Shown: piece by piece, positions 1 through 12,596 of the stretch
Layout of the letters: each line of letters opens with the position of its first letter
How positions within the stretch are numbered: position 1 is the first letter of the stretch
Assembly (NCBI GenBank): GCA_964059195.1
Contig: CAXKWD010000005.1
Span: 154,099,265-154,163,264, forward strand
Origin: Ectobius pallidus
Taxonomy: Eukaryota; Arthropoda; Insecta; Blattodea; Ectobiidae
Reading direction: 5' to 3'
DNA: 64,000 bases
Made by a program: the position numbers and the translations under genes
The notes under the pieces: model-generated
What the model saw: only the letters and a program-made list of their open reading frames with translations
What the model was told of the DNA's origin: nothing
The model's database searches: none

Positions 1-285
1 TTCATGGCCATGTACTTAGGTTCTTCTGTATTAATTTCCCATCCAACTTTCTTGCAGGCATCGAAAAGACTTTCTGCATTTCTCTCGATTGTGTTTATGT
101 CATCGCCCAACAGACAAACATCATCTGCGTAAGCTAAAATAGTGTGTCTGCCATTTAGTTCTAGGCCTACCTTGTTTACCTGGACTTTCCTAATGGCATA
201 TTCCAAAGCGAAATTAAAAAGTAAAGGCTATAGTGCATCTCCTTGCTTCAAGTCGCTTTTAATGGTAAAGCTATGCGAATTTTCG
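1..285 (-). pseudogene. Non-LTR retrotransposon reverse transcriptase fragment
   Basis: Read on the minus strand, this encodes part of the RT palm. It runs from a QGDAL-x-PLLFNFALEY segment, through LAYADDVCLLGDD (the catalytic YADD box), to a segment like CKKVGWEINTEEPKYM. The order and spacing are those of RT motifs 4-6 in LINE ORF2 proteins. One in-frame TAG (about 231-233) sits where these proteins usually have serine after GDAL, so the copy is dead or carries a point error. Homology fades near 285 and the element runs off the left edge. The clade cannot be fixed from about 90 residues. Confidence 0.85.
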
Positions 286-2656
286 TGACTAGGTAATAAT
301 AGAATCTACTAGGCTGTACGTATTATGGAAACTTCAATAAATTTATTTAAACAAGATTTTTAGAGCCTATGATAGCAAACATTGTAATCAGTGGGAGTTA
401 GGACGGCTCTTAAAAATACTTAGAGAACCTTTCAGGGCTAACAAAGATATACATTAATATCATGGTCAAAGACTTCCACTTGTACTACTGTGCAACGTTC
501 CATAGTAGGCCTACAAAGGAAAACGTCTTGAGGGGCAGCACAGAAAGGAATAGTACGTTACATCACGTTTCACGTGTTAGACGAGCCGTGTAATCAAATT
601 AATTACATCCTTGTGATCGCTCTCGGAAAATCTATTCAACACGGCCTATCACAGGAATTAGAGTATCAAATACGCAAGCATAACATCTCGGCAGGGGATA
701 CATCTAAAACATCCCAAGAATTCAGTAGAAGATGCTGTTCTGTGGCGGTTTATGGCTATCTCGAAATTCAGATGTTTGTACTAGATTTTAAGGGTACCTG
801 TACGTATTTAATTGATACATGATGTAACGGAAGTACTTCCGTCCACCATATTTTTTCATTCCTCCTCGGCGACCGATGCTTTTGTTTTATTTCGCGACTG
901 TCCTGCCCTCTTCAGGCTTGCAGGGGTTGTTAGGTTTTCAGAGTCGTTTCGTTAGAACGTGTGCAGCTTCGTTACTGTTTGGACCTCCTGGATTTCGTCC
1001 AGCCCTCGGTGAGTCTATAGAATTCTCCAGTAATTTATAATATGTGCCTTATGCACAGGAGCCAACATGCAATTACCTAAATGTTCAGTATGTCCTAAAA
1101 GCAAATTTAATTCTACGCCATAAGCGTATTCTTATCCGTGTGCCAGACATAAACATATAATTAAAATGTGTTGCATAGATTATCTATTTAATTAAGCATA
1201 TTGAGAAAATACGTAGTAAATGACAATGAATTCCTGTATTCATGCATAGGTTTGCCGGCGAGCAATGACTTCATCCCGTGATCGGGGTTATCTGACCTTC
1301 AATCTGTACTGCATTCAGCTATAGGGCGTTTCAAAATTTATATAACTATAATTATTACGCGAATAATTTCAGTCTGATGTTTGCAGCAATATTTCTTTTA
1401 AACTGATTCATTATAGTCAAATTTATGGAAGGTTTGTTATAGATAGATTCTGTAGATTCTTCTATTCAGGTTTTATACGGTGTAATATTATGCAGCCATA
1501 TGTTCCATTCTGGTCTAGAGCTATTGTGGGCGTGTACTAGGCACCATATTGTCACGTAACCAGATTTTGCTACTTAAATGCATTCCGTGCCAGAAAATGC
1601 TGATAATTATTCTTTACCATTTTATTGAACTATGACATGTATATTCTGTAATCATTTGGAGAGTTAATTATTAAATTACATCAATATGTAAGGCTATAAT
1701 TATATTTCAGATAAATTGAGAATTATTCCTTGTATAATAGAACTTCACTTATATATACATATTATACCTTTGGCTACCGACTTATCCAAAATATTCTATC
1801 TGATTGTATGAATACATAATTTTAAATTATTAATTCCTTTGTTGAAGTACCTAAAATCTGCTTAATTATTTAGTAAGAGAAGTCTTTCACTAAGGTTTTA
1901 TTTAAGCAACTTACTGTAGATTGATTTATAAAATTATATGAGTATATAATTCTATAGTTCCTTATATTGAAAAACAATTTACCTAATTATATTGCTGCAT
2001 TTATTTAAGCTTAGTTATAGCCGTCCTGGTTAGCTTATTACATAAATAATTTCTTAGGCCCTTTGGTATATATAGATATCTATTGCTGTTTTGAGGTCAG
2101 GTTAGGGAATTCTAGGATTTCATGTTAGACACCCCTTAACATGGTTTGTTGGAGGTTATTTCATATTGTGCGTTGTTCAGAATTATAATGTTTATCCTTG
2201 GTGCTAGTGATTTAACCAATAATAGATTTTTTAGTCAATTCATATGTAATTTTTTTAAATATTAAATATATATTATACAAATATTTATATGGTTCTTTAG
2301 CTTAATTAAAGGCTTGTTGAAGTTATTCTGGCATTATACATACGATGTCTCCCTCTTTCTCCTACCTTCTCCAGCCAGGGGATTGATCTACGCTCTGGAG
2401 GGCTAATCTTGCTTCCCATTTGGTTTTTCTGAATATTTGGACTTCTGATATTTAATTACTATTTCTGTAATATCAAAGCAAATATTAGTTAATCAGTTAG
2501 TTAATTGATTAAATCCAGTTTTGTATATTTTGCAGGGCAATTATTTTGATAAAGTTTAGGCAGCACTTAATATTTTTAGTTTTTTTATCTATGCTTATCG
2601 TAATTGATTTTCCAAATTTTGGTTCTACTTATCACGAACTAAATACATATTGAGGT

Positions 2657-2657
<1 letters not shown>
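286..2657. other. No gene recognised (AT-rich)
   Basis: I find no convincing coding region, TIR or SINE. A less AT-rich patch at about 830-1,015 ends in a GGTGAGT splice-donor-like motif at 1,010-1,016. It could be a non-coding exon, but this is weak. An inverted motif GGAAGTACTTCC lies at 829-841. Confidence 0.4.
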
Positions 2658-2658
<1 letters not shown>

Positions 2659-2698
<40 letters not shown>

Positions 2699-2946
2699 TT
2701 CTACTTGTTAGATAGGACTCTTGGGATTTCTTATTTCGTCTTGCCCTGGGTGATTCCGCAGATAGTTCCTGGCTTCCCTGTTTGGAACATGCGGTCCGAC
2801 ACGGATATGAATTTTCCGTGTGCTTTGACTTTGCATCTTTATGTCCCAAACTAGGGGGATCAGTTGTTGTTGGTGGATTTCGCCTTGGTCGGGCCGTTTT
2901 GGGGGTTTCATGGTCCTTTCTGCCACATTTCAGTTTCTCTTTATAT

Positions 2947-2981
<35 letters not shown>
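2659..2981. repeat. Two (TA)n tracts flanking a 255-bp non-repetitive segment
   Basis: Pure TA runs at about 2,659-2,695 and 2,955-2,981 bracket a mixed-composition segment. That segment is open on the minus strand for about 70 codons (charged, Pro/Gln/Arg-rich), but I do not recognise it and see no start context. It may be a fragment caught between TA tracts, or a TA-target insertion that has lost clear TIRs. Confidence 0.6.
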
Positions 2982-2984
<3 letters not shown>

Positions 2985-3029
2985 CATCCTTTACAAATCT
3001 TATATAACCCTCACATAACCATAACCTAT

Positions 3030-4645
3030 ATAAAGTAAAAAAACAGCTGCAATGAGTTTTATCGAAGTAAATTTTCATAGCGAGAATTCCTTAAATATCC
3101 ATAGTTTAGTGGTTTTATTACCATGTTCGTTATTGTTAATTCATTAAAACAATGAATTTCACAGTAAATAAAAATAATAAAACACATTTAGAAATATAAA
3201 AGTAAGTATTTTGATAATAGAGCAAATAAGTTATGAAAAAATCAAGAGTAGACTGAAAATAAAATAGAAGGGAATTGCGGAACAAAATTCATCAAGGAAG
3301 AAAGTATTTAATTAAAATAAAAATAAAAATTAAGATGTCATAAAAGAACAAGTGAAGGAAATTAAATAAGAAATATTTGATGAAAAGTGGGTAAAGGAAT
3401 GACAGATATGATTAATTTATATAAGGTAAATATACTAAAAATTAATACATTAAATAAAGATTAGAAATAATAGAATAAAAGAATTTTAGAAGCAAGAATT
3501 AAATGAATAAATAAATAATAAAGCAGAAAGACAGACAGATAGAAATAGTGAATAAAAACCAAATGGAATAACTATATTTCAAAGTCTCTAAGAAAAGGAT
3601 AGTTTGTGCGCATTAGGCCTATATGTCTAAGAACGACAATTATTAGATAATCAGATTGGATCATACAGTTAAAGAATATCGGAAAATATAAGCACCAGAA
3701 GGAAGAAACAAATAAGAATGATAGAAGGAAGACACAACCATAATTGAACGTTAGTCTACTATTGCAAGATTTTCATAAAGAGAATACTCGGAGCTACAAA
3801 TACTGATTATAACCAAACGAAAATGAGAGTAAAGCGAATAACATAGAAGAAAATGAGTTAATATTGAAGTGAGGAATAAATTCGAAATAAACGTAATTAC
3901 TGTAGACTACTCAAGGCCTCTTTGCAATTAAAGATGATCACCGAAATTCACAGCACCCGTACTTTGCGTTATATTGCTAGGAGCTTTAATCTCCTATACC
4001 CTAAGTACACTAACATCTTCATTGCTAAATGTGAAGCAAATTACCCCGCCTACGTCACGAAAGTTATGTTCCAGAGTTTGTGAAAGCCCTTTCATAATGA
4101 AGTATGTTCAGATTCGTATGTTGTTCGGTGTTTCAGACAGAATGTCAGGAAGTAATCCAGAACGAATTATCTCTCTGACAGATGCGGTTATTGCTAATTC
4201 CGCTATGTTGTTATTGTTGACAGCTCACACTAATTAAGTAGTACTATATACAGTGTAGAATTAATGTTGTCTGTAACTGCCTACCACAAACTAGATAGTT
4301 TTACCTCAGCAGAAGAAGATTCTAGAGCTGCTGTGGATAAAAGAGAATGTGTTGACGATCTAGTTCGTATCCCATAATAATCTTGGCAGATTTGCTTATA
4401 CCTACTTTCTACGAAGACTTTGTGCGCTTGAGACTGTGTTTATTTTTTGAAGTGAATCTTCTTTAGCGGCGGTACGGGGTAAATCGGGAACTTGTGTCAC
4501 GCTAAAACCGCCAAGAAAATTAGTTTCACACTCAAAACCGTCACGAAATTACTAGGATGTTTCGGAGCGAACTGCACAGAAAACAATCAACTCAATGATT
4601 AGGAGTAATCAAAGGAAATTTTTCAGACCTAGTACGAGGACCTGC
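3030..4645. other. No gene recognised; A-rich region
   Basis: Strongly A-rich on the plus strand (3,030-3,600), then mixed. A short open stretch at 3,974-4,237 has no homology I recognise and unremarkable composition, so I do not call it. Confidence 0.4.
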
Positions 4646-4649
4646 AAAT

Positions 4650-4674
4650 GGGAATAGTAGTAGTAGTAGTAGTA

Positions 4675-4722
<48 letters not shown>
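4650..4722. repeat. Compound (AGT)n(AAT)n microsatellite
   Basis: About seven AGT units pass directly into about eighteen AAT/ATA units. Confidence 0.9.
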
Positions 4723-4725
<3 letters not shown>

Positions 4726-4799
4726 GCTCAATGGCAATAGACAATTCCTAAACAATCTAAAGATATATTATCTATTTTATGGAACCCGCAGGTTCATTA

Positions 4800-5030
4800 C
4801 CGCGCTTAAAAAATCCAAACTATAAAAAAATCAAAAGATCCAAAATTTAAAAATCCATAAATCCAAAATTAAAAAAATTAAAAGCCAAAATTAAAAAATC
4901 TGAATTTCCAAAATTTAAAAAAACAAAATTAAAAATTAAAAAATACAATAATCCAAAATTTAAAAATAATAAAATTCAAAATTTAAAAATCCAAAAATCC
5001 AAAATTTAAAAAATAAAAATTAAAACAAGT
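4800..5030. repeat. Degenerate short-period A-rich tandem repeat
   Basis: Irregular iterations of a 10-13-bp motif of the form AAAATCCAAAATTTA, alternating with longer A runs. This is a decayed minisatellite. Confidence 0.7.
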
Positions 5031-5464
5031 TTCACTTCTGTCGCGTAGCGTTCCACGCACACTTTTATTTATTTATTATTTTGCACTGCAAGTGGGTCAA
5101 CAACCCGGTGGCAGTAGCTCAGTAGCAAAATGCTGCGGCCATGTCATGTCCTTATGTCCAGCATATTTTCTTACAAGTGGCAGAGTTATTTATATACATT
5201 TACGGACTTTTGTACTCGCAATGATATATTGCTATATTTTTGTGGGAAGTGTATTTTATCAAAATCTTTTCCAGTTAGAAAAAACAGAATCTCTTTTAGT
5301 TTTTTTTTCTATTTTCATTATTTTGTTATCCTCTTCACACAGACATGTTTTTCACACTTTTTTTTACGATCCATAAAAATATGTGAAAATATTTACATGG
5401 AAAATAATTTAAAACAAATTGTGGTCAAGTTCCAAGGGGTGCCTACCGTAAAAGACACAGTGAC

Positions 5465-5743
5465 CTAAAGCGTATTTGAGTTATGGTGCTTTTAAATAAA
5501 AATACTAAATTGGGTTTGACGCCGGTACCGGTAAACCGATTTGGTTCAATAACAATAGGGTTCTTCCCATGGACGTTATAAATTCTTATACCAAGTTTCA
5601 TGAAAATCCGATAAAGCGTATTTGAGTTATGGTGCGTTCAGACACACCTACAGACAGACAGACAGACAGACAGACGGACAGACGGACAGACATTTTTCGT
5701 CCCCCACACACAATCTCATAAAGTACCATATTGGCACTTAATA
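5465..5743 (-). mobile_element. Helentron/mini-me-like element, copy a (truncated)
   Basis: Minus-strand copy of the family seen at 13,015, 27,858, 40,887 and 57,478. It has the 5' terminus TATTAAGTGCCA (reverse complement at 5,732-5,743), then a (GTCY)n tract (seen here as GACA/GACG repeats, 5,650-5,690), then about one and a half internal units containing CAAATACGCTTTATCGG and ACCGGTACCG. The 3' half is missing. Confidence 0.75.
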
Positions 5744-5749
5744 ATGAGT

Positions 5750-6558
5750 AGGATCCGGATGTTTAGGCTTTTATAAAAGGTATTTTAGCGTTTTATTTTC
5801 GTGGAATAGTCCTTTTTAGGCTTTAAACTAAAGTTTTTAGCCGTCTTAAAAAAACATACAATGAACACTAATATTAACACCAAAAATTGTATTATAGTTT
5901 TCACACGTTATTTTTTTAACAAAATAAACAAGTAACTATTCTTTATATCTGCACTCGAAAAATAGCATAAACAATTGAGATATTTACCCTTTAATGATAC
6001 AATTATACAATTATTCAATACATCACTCAGTTCACTTCCGATCTACAAAAATAAGTAGACTCGAGTGTCACGAATTTGTTCTTTAATATACTTCTCTGTC
6101 GTTGGTCGCAACTTGTTATTTTAAAGTTGAAACGAAAATGGATTAGTTGCAGATTTCAAAGTATTGCAGACGGTTCAAGTTTCATTTCCTGCGACGGCGA
6201 GGCGGCACATTTTCGAGTTACAAAGACAAGCGACAAAGCGACATATACAAGATTCATATATTCGGAAGCAAGGGGCATGAAACGGAAAAGTACGTTAAAA
6301 TGTTCTAATTAGGGATCTGGAGAAACAAAATAGGTTAAAACCTTCAAATCCTGCCCTAATAATGAGTTGGCAAAATTCAAATAGGAAGTGTGGTTTGTAA
6401 TAGTAAATATAAATGTATCAAATATTAGAGAGGATGAAAGACGTAGGTAGATATTGGTACCGGCTCTGGGTGCAGATATAAGTTTGAGAGTCATCAAGGT
6501 AGGATGAACGGGAAATCATAGAAAAATGAAAACATAGATACAGTATTTATATAAGTTA
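5750..6558. other. No gene recognised
   Basis: AT-rich with short open frames only. Nothing I can support as a gene or named repeat. Confidence 0.4.
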
Positions 6559-6560
6559 TA

Positions 6561-7105
6561 CAGGGTGTTAATGAATAACACCGAAATATTTTACCTGTGT
6601 ATAGAGGGGACATAGACAAGCAACTTTTATTAGGAGATTTTTGCTCTATGGCTTCAATTTTTCCTGTTACAGCATAAAATCTCCCAGGGCATGGCCGCCA
6701 CTGTCTTCTAACATTAGAAAAAAAATGCAAAACAAAGGAACTTCGCTGTTAACACTGTAGTCAGAAGTTATGAATAAAAAAAAAGACTAATGCAGTGGCG
6801 ACCAGTCATGTGATTAGTCTGTAAATTTTGCAGATTATGGAAAGACTAAATTATGATATAGCTGTTGACGAATGATTAAGAGTCTGGTTTTTATCGATCA
6901 CTAGGAAGGCATGAAGACAATTTAATGATCATTTTAACCCAATTTCGTGTAAAAATTGATCTATGAGCACCATATTATAATTACTTTAATGCCCTGTAGC
7001 ATACATATTTTACGTCATAGAGCAAAAATCTCCTAATAAAAGTTGCTTGTCTAAGTCCCCTCTATATACAGGTAAAATATTTCGGTGTTATTTATTAACA
7101 CCCTG
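6561..7105. mobile_element. TA-flanked MITE (mariner-like), copy 1
   Basis: Terminal inverted repeats of about 90 bp begin CAGGGTGTTAATGAATAACA and end TTATTAACACCCTG. The flanks are TA at 6,559-6,560 and 7,106-7,107. The 545-bp element has no long open frame. TA target and CAGGGTG termini suit a non-autonomous Tc1/mariner derivative. A related copy lies at 15,321-15,832. Confidence 0.85.
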
Positions 7106-7149
7106 TATAAAGATATAAGAATATTAAACAACAAACAAAATAAATTGAT

Positions 7150-7320
7150 TGTACAGCAACTTAAGCCTGAGACAGTCACCGGAGTGCCGGAATTTTGTCC
7201 CGCAGGAGTTCTTTTACGTGCTTGTATATCTACAGACATGGGCGTGTCATATTTTTTGCACGTATGAACACCATCGACCCGAGCCGGAATTGAATACGCG
7301 ACCAAGTCATCTTTACGATT
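7150..7320 (-). mobile_element. tRNA-derived SINE, partial
   Basis: On the minus strand a box-B-like motif (TTCAATTCCGG, about 7,277-7,287) is followed by a SINE body containing CCTGCGGGACAAAATTCCGG. No clean box A or target duplication is seen, so the copy is 5'-truncated or diverged. A SINE is more likely than a tRNA gene because no cloverleaf can be folded. Confidence 0.5.
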
Positions 7321-7371
7321 TATTATGTTTTATTTGAAGCAGCACATTTCTGAAAATGTACTTTATTTTAA

Positions 7372-7375
<4 letters not shown>

Positions 7376-7434
<59 letters not shown>
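7376..7434. repeat. Poly-T tract, 59 nt
   Basis: Uninterrupted run of 59 T. It could be the A tail of a minus-strand retro-element, but no recognisable body abuts it. Run length is easily mis-assembled. Confidence 0.95.
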
Positions 7435-7439
<5 letters not shown>

Positions 7440-8137
7440 ATACTCATCTCGGAGAAGAACTTGCATATTTACGTTCGGACTTGAAGTTTTAACGTTTAGG
7501 GGTGTTCCCATATTTTGATGTTGCTTATACCCTGAAAATTCTTTTCTTGCTTAACTTATAGTATAATGAAAATGTAATGAAAATGAAGAATAAAGTAAGC
7601 CTTATGGTGTTTTAAAACTTTCAGACGTGGGAGTTAACCACAACTAAATTACAAATTCCTCTTTTCATCTTTCGAAAGTTGTGAGGAATTCAACCACTTT
7701 CATTAAATCAATTCACCTGCTTCATAAAGCTTTGTGATTGTTCTCATGAACTACCTTAGATATTGTAGCAAAGTAAAAAATAGCTCTTGGTTGTTATGTA
7801 GGTAAAGTGTTATTATGAATTAACTCTGAATTTGATAATGTACCCTGAGGGAAGCAGTATTTTGTCAAAAAAATTAATAAAATTTGGAAATAATTCATGG
7901 AAGAATAATGTACAAGAAATAAACTATAGGCCTAGTCATTGTGTTAACTGTTTTCTTTCCAGTCCGGTACGGGTTTGTATATTCTGAGAGAAATACAACA
8001 AAGTTATCAAATCATTATACTTACACTTTATTATTATTGAAATAACTCATTTTCAACAGATAAGGGTTAATATTAAATATTAAAGGTGGAATAGTGTATT
8101 AAATATTTACACTTTATTATTTTGAAGGCCTATGTTA

Positions 8138-8641
8138 TATCGCACAGTGAGAATAATACGGCCACAACAAAGCAAAACTAAATTCGCGGGTGCGCGGGCA
8201 AAGAGAGTTAAGTCCACTTTCTAGTTACTGAGAATTAGAGTGACTTAACACGCTTTACCCTCCCAACATCGCTTTAGAGATGGATAAACCCATGAGGCAC
8301 ACATCCATAACTACCGTACAATTTTGAATATGACTTACTGGACTTAACACAAATGTAGAGAACATTTTTATCTATAACTCTATGGACATATCTCAATTTT
8401 TAAGGATGGTGGACTTAATTCTCTTTGCCCGCGCACCCGCGAATTTTACAGGAGAGTGTTTTAAAGTTTTTTATTCTGATTAAAAAGGTAGGATTTTATA
8501 AGGACGTAAGAGCTCTCTGATGGAAATTAACAGAAATACAGGCGTGGCCGTCTTACCTCAAATAAATCTCTGTTAGAAAACAGCAAAATACTAAAATTAA
8601 TTCCTTTTGAGATGTGGCCCTATTATTCTCAACGTGCGATA
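8138..8641. mobile_element. Outer MITE with 29-bp TIRs, TTA target
   Basis: The ends TATCGCACAGTGAGAATAAT (8,138) and the complement of TATCGCACGTTGAGAATAAT (ending 8,641) form imperfect 29-bp TIRs reaching GGCCACA. TTA flanks both sides (8,135-8,137 and 8,642-8,644). A 3-bp TTA duplication suits the PIF/Harbinger superfamily. The interior holds a second MITE. Confidence 0.75.
8181..8446. mobile_element. Inner MITE with GC-rich TIRs
   Basis: Begins AATTCGCGGGTGCGCGGGCA and ends in its near-perfect complement at 8,409-8,446. TIRs are about 36 bp with one mismatch. Nested just inside the left TIR of the outer MITE, it is GC-rich only at its termini. The target duplication is ambiguous (possibly TA). 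Confidence 0.8.
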
Positions 8642-9149
8642 TTATAATAGTCTACTGTACATTAACGACCACAGAACACTAATTACATAAATATTTCACA
8701 GCATATTGGTAAATCCAAAGATAAAAAAAAACATCATGTAAGCTTATTTTGTTTTGAGCATTTAGTAGAAGACAGGCTTATTTAGTTACAGAACTATCTT
8801 TTTTGCTTATAATATCATGAAAATGAAGAACAAAGTAATCCTCGTTGTGTTTTAAAAGTTTCCGACGTGGAGTTACCCACAACTAAATTACAAATTCCTC
8901 TTTTCATCTTTCAAAAGTTGAGAGGAATTCAACCATTTTCATTTAATCAATTCACCTGCTTAAAAAAGCTTTGTGTTTGTTCTCATGAACTACCTGAGAC
9001 GTTGTAGCAAAGATTAAAAGAGCTCTTGCTTGTTATTTAGGTGAAGTCTTATTCTGAAGTTAACCCGGAATTTGATAATGTACCCTGAGGGAAGCAGTAT
9101 GTTGAAGAAAAAATAATAAAATTTGGAAATAATTAATGGAAGATAATGT

Positions 9150-10103
9150 CAAAAATTGGATCAATAGAAAGTTCATTCGGTTTGGGAATTCTTAAAAATT
9201 CAATTGTAGTAACAATTTTTCCGGAATGAGATCATCTGTAGGTTAAAAGGCTGACTTTACATTTTCGTATTTAAATTTAGCTACTAACAATAGATGTTTA
9301 TTTTATTTTAGGTAAAACGATTCTGTGGCACATTTCTTAAAATGCATGCAAGATAATCTCTTCGAACTTTTTTGTAATTAAATTTTAAAACATTCGTTGT
9401 AGGGCTGAACAGAATTAGGCTAAATGCTCTCTAGAGGAAAGTTATTGAACTAAATTTAGTGTAAATGTAGAATTAAATATGACGAACCTTTTGAAGTGTT
9501 CTAGGAAGAAGCATAGTATTATTAGGTCATCATCTTAATATAATCTTTTGACCTTTTTTTTTAACTTTACTTTTTAACAGATTCTGCTGATTTTGTCTTC
9601 CTTTAACACTGCTCATGCTGAACCCAAACTAAACCCGCAATCCAATGCTACCAATTTCAAATTGCCCCAACGATTGTTCAATTTTGTGACTGCAGTTACT
9701 AGAATGCACGCAATTCTCCCTTCTCAAAATAATTTTTGATCTATTTTCTCATAGATGTAAGTTTAAGTTTAAATTACCACCATTGTCGGCGAAGATATCA
9801 AAGAAATGAAAATTGCTCAATTGAATGTGTGAGGAGATGGAACTTGAATCCTAGACGTGACTTGTCCAACCGATTGATCGGACATCTCCTCCCTTCCGGA
9901 GATAACTGGACACACTATAAGCGTTTTTGCTCTCAGCTGTACCAGCGTATAAGACACGTTCTGGCGAACTTTTCTTTCTTTTCTTTCTAAGGTGCACAAA
10001 AGAAGATAACCAGAAGAGACTTCTCAACTATCGAGAAAGCGAATTATCCATAGTATGGAGTATAATACGCAGAGAATCCCATTTAGTATTTTCCTTTTCT
10101 CTC
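9150..10103. other. No gene recognised
   Basis: AT-rich. A short open stretch at 9,736-9,990 overlaps an antisense open stretch of equal length, with no recognisable domain. Confidence 0.4.
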
Positions 10104-10106
10104 TAA

Positions 10107-10525
10107 TGCCCGGTTTCTACAAACTTGTGAATTACCTATGGGTAAATTATCCATGGACGAATTAGTTCCATTTCACCCACAATGATATAATGAGCAAGGC
10201 CTTGGAGTTGTACAATTAATTTAATTCAGAAGGCTTTGATTCTCATTGTTTAAATTATTATTGATCCTACAAAGAGGTTACATTTTATCCAGCAATCCCT
10301 GAAAGGATAAATTAACCCGACGATTTACCCTTGGAAAGATCTAGCCCGAGTTTGTAGGAACATTTTTTCATATTTACCCAGAGGACATTTATCTAGAAAC
10401 TCGTCACAAGTGTATGTGATTGCTATCTTTAAATTATTTGTGTTTGTGTGGTGTTATTCTTGTGTAAATTCTGTGTATTGGATAATTTACCCACAGGTAA
10501 TTCGCGAGTTTATAGAAACCGGCCA
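10107..10525. mobile_element. TTA-target MITE, copy 1
   Basis: Starts TGCCCGGTTTCTACAAAC and ends GTTTATAGAAACCGGCCA. TIRs are about 45 bp with the inner motif GAATTACCTATGGGTAAATT. Left flank TAA, right flank TCA (one mismatch). It matches the 420-bp copy at 54,510-54,929, for which the window also contains an empty site. Confidence 0.85.
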
Positions 10526-10861
10526 TCAATCGTGGTTTAAATCAAATCTATAATTTTTTTATTGCTTTTGTTATTGTTCCTTCGTCTTCTATGAATTAAG
10601 TAGTGTCACAAAAATTCCTGCATATACCACAAATAACTATTTTATGCAGAAGACATCCTGATACAATGTCTGTTGCAGACTTAGCCTACACTATTTTTCA
10701 GTAAAAGTATGAAATTTAAAATAACACGCCTTTAATAGTTTTATCATAGGTAATCCCACGAGAGTTTAGGAGTTTATCGATAGAATTTATCTGATGAAAC
10801 ACTTAATGTCAAGTTGTATTTTGTTTTAATTCAGATGTGTTTATACGTCTTTTAGCTATTA

Positions 10862-11168
10862 TGTAATATCAGGAGTTCGGGGTGTGTATCTACAGTAGGG
10901 TAGGCCATGGAACTATTGATTGTCAATTTTTTTTTTATTGGTGGATTTTTTATGAAATAAATTTCAGCTGATACTAATTTAAATGGACGTGATACAGGAT
11001 GAAATTGTGAGGATGATTCACGGTATGTAAATATCCAATTCGCCATTTTCCTTTACGACTGGGGAAACCATGAAAAGAAACCATGCCAAATTGGCCAGAC
11101 ACGGAATTTTAACAAAGGACCTTCTGAATGCGAGTTCAAGACGTTACCATCTCGGCCACCTCGCTCGG
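10862..11168 (-). mobile_element. tRNA-derived SINE (long-tail family)
   Basis: The minus strand starts at about 11,168 with box A inside GGTGGCCGAGATGG, continues through GTTTCCCCAGTCGTAAAGG and AATTGGATATTTACATACCG, and ends in a tail region with TCCATGGCCTACCCTACTG. Related bodies lie at 38,500-38,720 (+), 41,798-41,995 (-) and 27,775-27,857 (-, tail only). Confidence 0.8.
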
Positions 11169-12596
11169 TTAGTTGAATTTATTAGGACTATTTTATGAAT
11201 AAAATGTAACAGATTAACTTATACAAATATAATAATTACTTTCTTGCTTTGTTGTGAAAACCAAATCTGTTAGCTGTCAGATCATGACATACTATGAATC
11301 AACAAGCGAAGAATCTATTCGAGTTATCAGTTTGTAACCAATGCTACCTTTGCATTGGTGCATATAATATAACAGTGAACCTAATTTAGATAAGCTAACA
11401 TCAGAACAGAGTAAAAGCACAGGAACTAGCTTGCACTGAATCAAAATTGTCTTACCGGTATTAATCAATGTACATTTATATTATTTCAGTTTCAAAACTA
11501 GTTATGTTATGTAAAATAATGTGTTTTTATTGTGTTCACTGGCAGCATGTGACGTATTAATCACTGTACATTCTTAAATTAACACCTACATTTACAGTAA
11601 TCGAGCTGACGTATTATCAGATAAAATGGCATCCTTGTATTCATTGCAAACTTAGAGGAATTGTTAAAGGTTATTTGCCAATATCAAACACGCCTCTGAT
11701 GAGTGGAATAGTCTGTATCATTGTACAATTATCTGTTTTGTACAAAACGTACCATATTATTAGTATTTTTGCTATTATTATATTTTGCCATTTAAATTTT
11801 TAAAAACCATCTTGGCCATAGTACATCTAGATATGCTGAATATCCAACCAATAGCAGGTGGAAATAGCTAAGTTCTTTCTAACTCAGTGAAGTTCTACAG
11901 ATATGTTACCAATGCTAAAAGCAACACTTGTACTACATTTTCTAACTAATAAAGTTCGCAATGTTATTGGTATAGTCCTCGATTTAGAATGACGAAAAAT
12001 AGTCCACAGCTTGCAACGATGAAACGATGAAACTTAGACCATTAGACTTAAATAATAGAATTCTCACCTCAATTTTAAGGATGTAATATTGAACGTCAAA
12101 GAACGAAAATACCCAGTAAGTACAGTAAATTAGGTTTAGGTAAGTTGAAACCACTTAATTTACATAAGCAGTATAATGCTACGAAATTAACACATTCTAG
12201 GGAACTGGAAGGTACGCGCGAGTCGAGGATTTGAGTTATACAAACGTGCAATTATAAGAACAACAAACTAACTCCTGTAACTCTATATGCACAGAGAACA
12301 TTCGCAGCCAAGTTTCTGCATGAATTCTAATTAAAGGAGGCGATATGATAATGTGTACGGTTCCAGCTACAGAAGCAAACGAGCGAGAGTTGTGGAAAAC
12401 AATTAACGTTATGAAAATCTTTCCGCTCCTTTAGACCTGTAATATACTGCCTGCCAGGTATAATAGAACCGTAGTTCCCCACAGGCAATAAATACATCTG
12501 TGTGTATTCAAAGTGCCAAGCCGCTTAGCTTGCATTTATATCAACACACGGCAAAAGAAAGGTGACAAAATCTTGAACATCGATGTAATAATAATA
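11169..12596. other. No gene recognised
   Basis: AT-rich, no domain-bearing frame and no TIR pair that I can see. Confidence 0.4.

Larger units (their letters stand above)
7540..9150. repeat. About 360-bp direct repeat pair (7,540-7,912 and 8,800-9,148)
   Basis: The two segments share colinear sequence, for example CTACCTxAGAxxTTGTAGCAA and TAATGTACCCTGAGGGAAGC, with substitutions and small indels. They are in direct orientation about 890 bp apart and flank the nested MITEs at 8,138-8,641. I see no LTR hallmarks (TG..CA ends, primer-binding site), so a local duplication or an unknown dispersed repeat is more likely. Confidence 0.8.

Noticed and set aside
1010..1016. Splice donor GGTGAGT
   Set aside because: Isolated match without an open exon upstream; kept only as a remark.
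7540..9150. LTR retrotransposon
   Set aside because: Direct repeats lack TG..CA ends, a primer-binding site, a polypurine tract and any gag/pol sequence.
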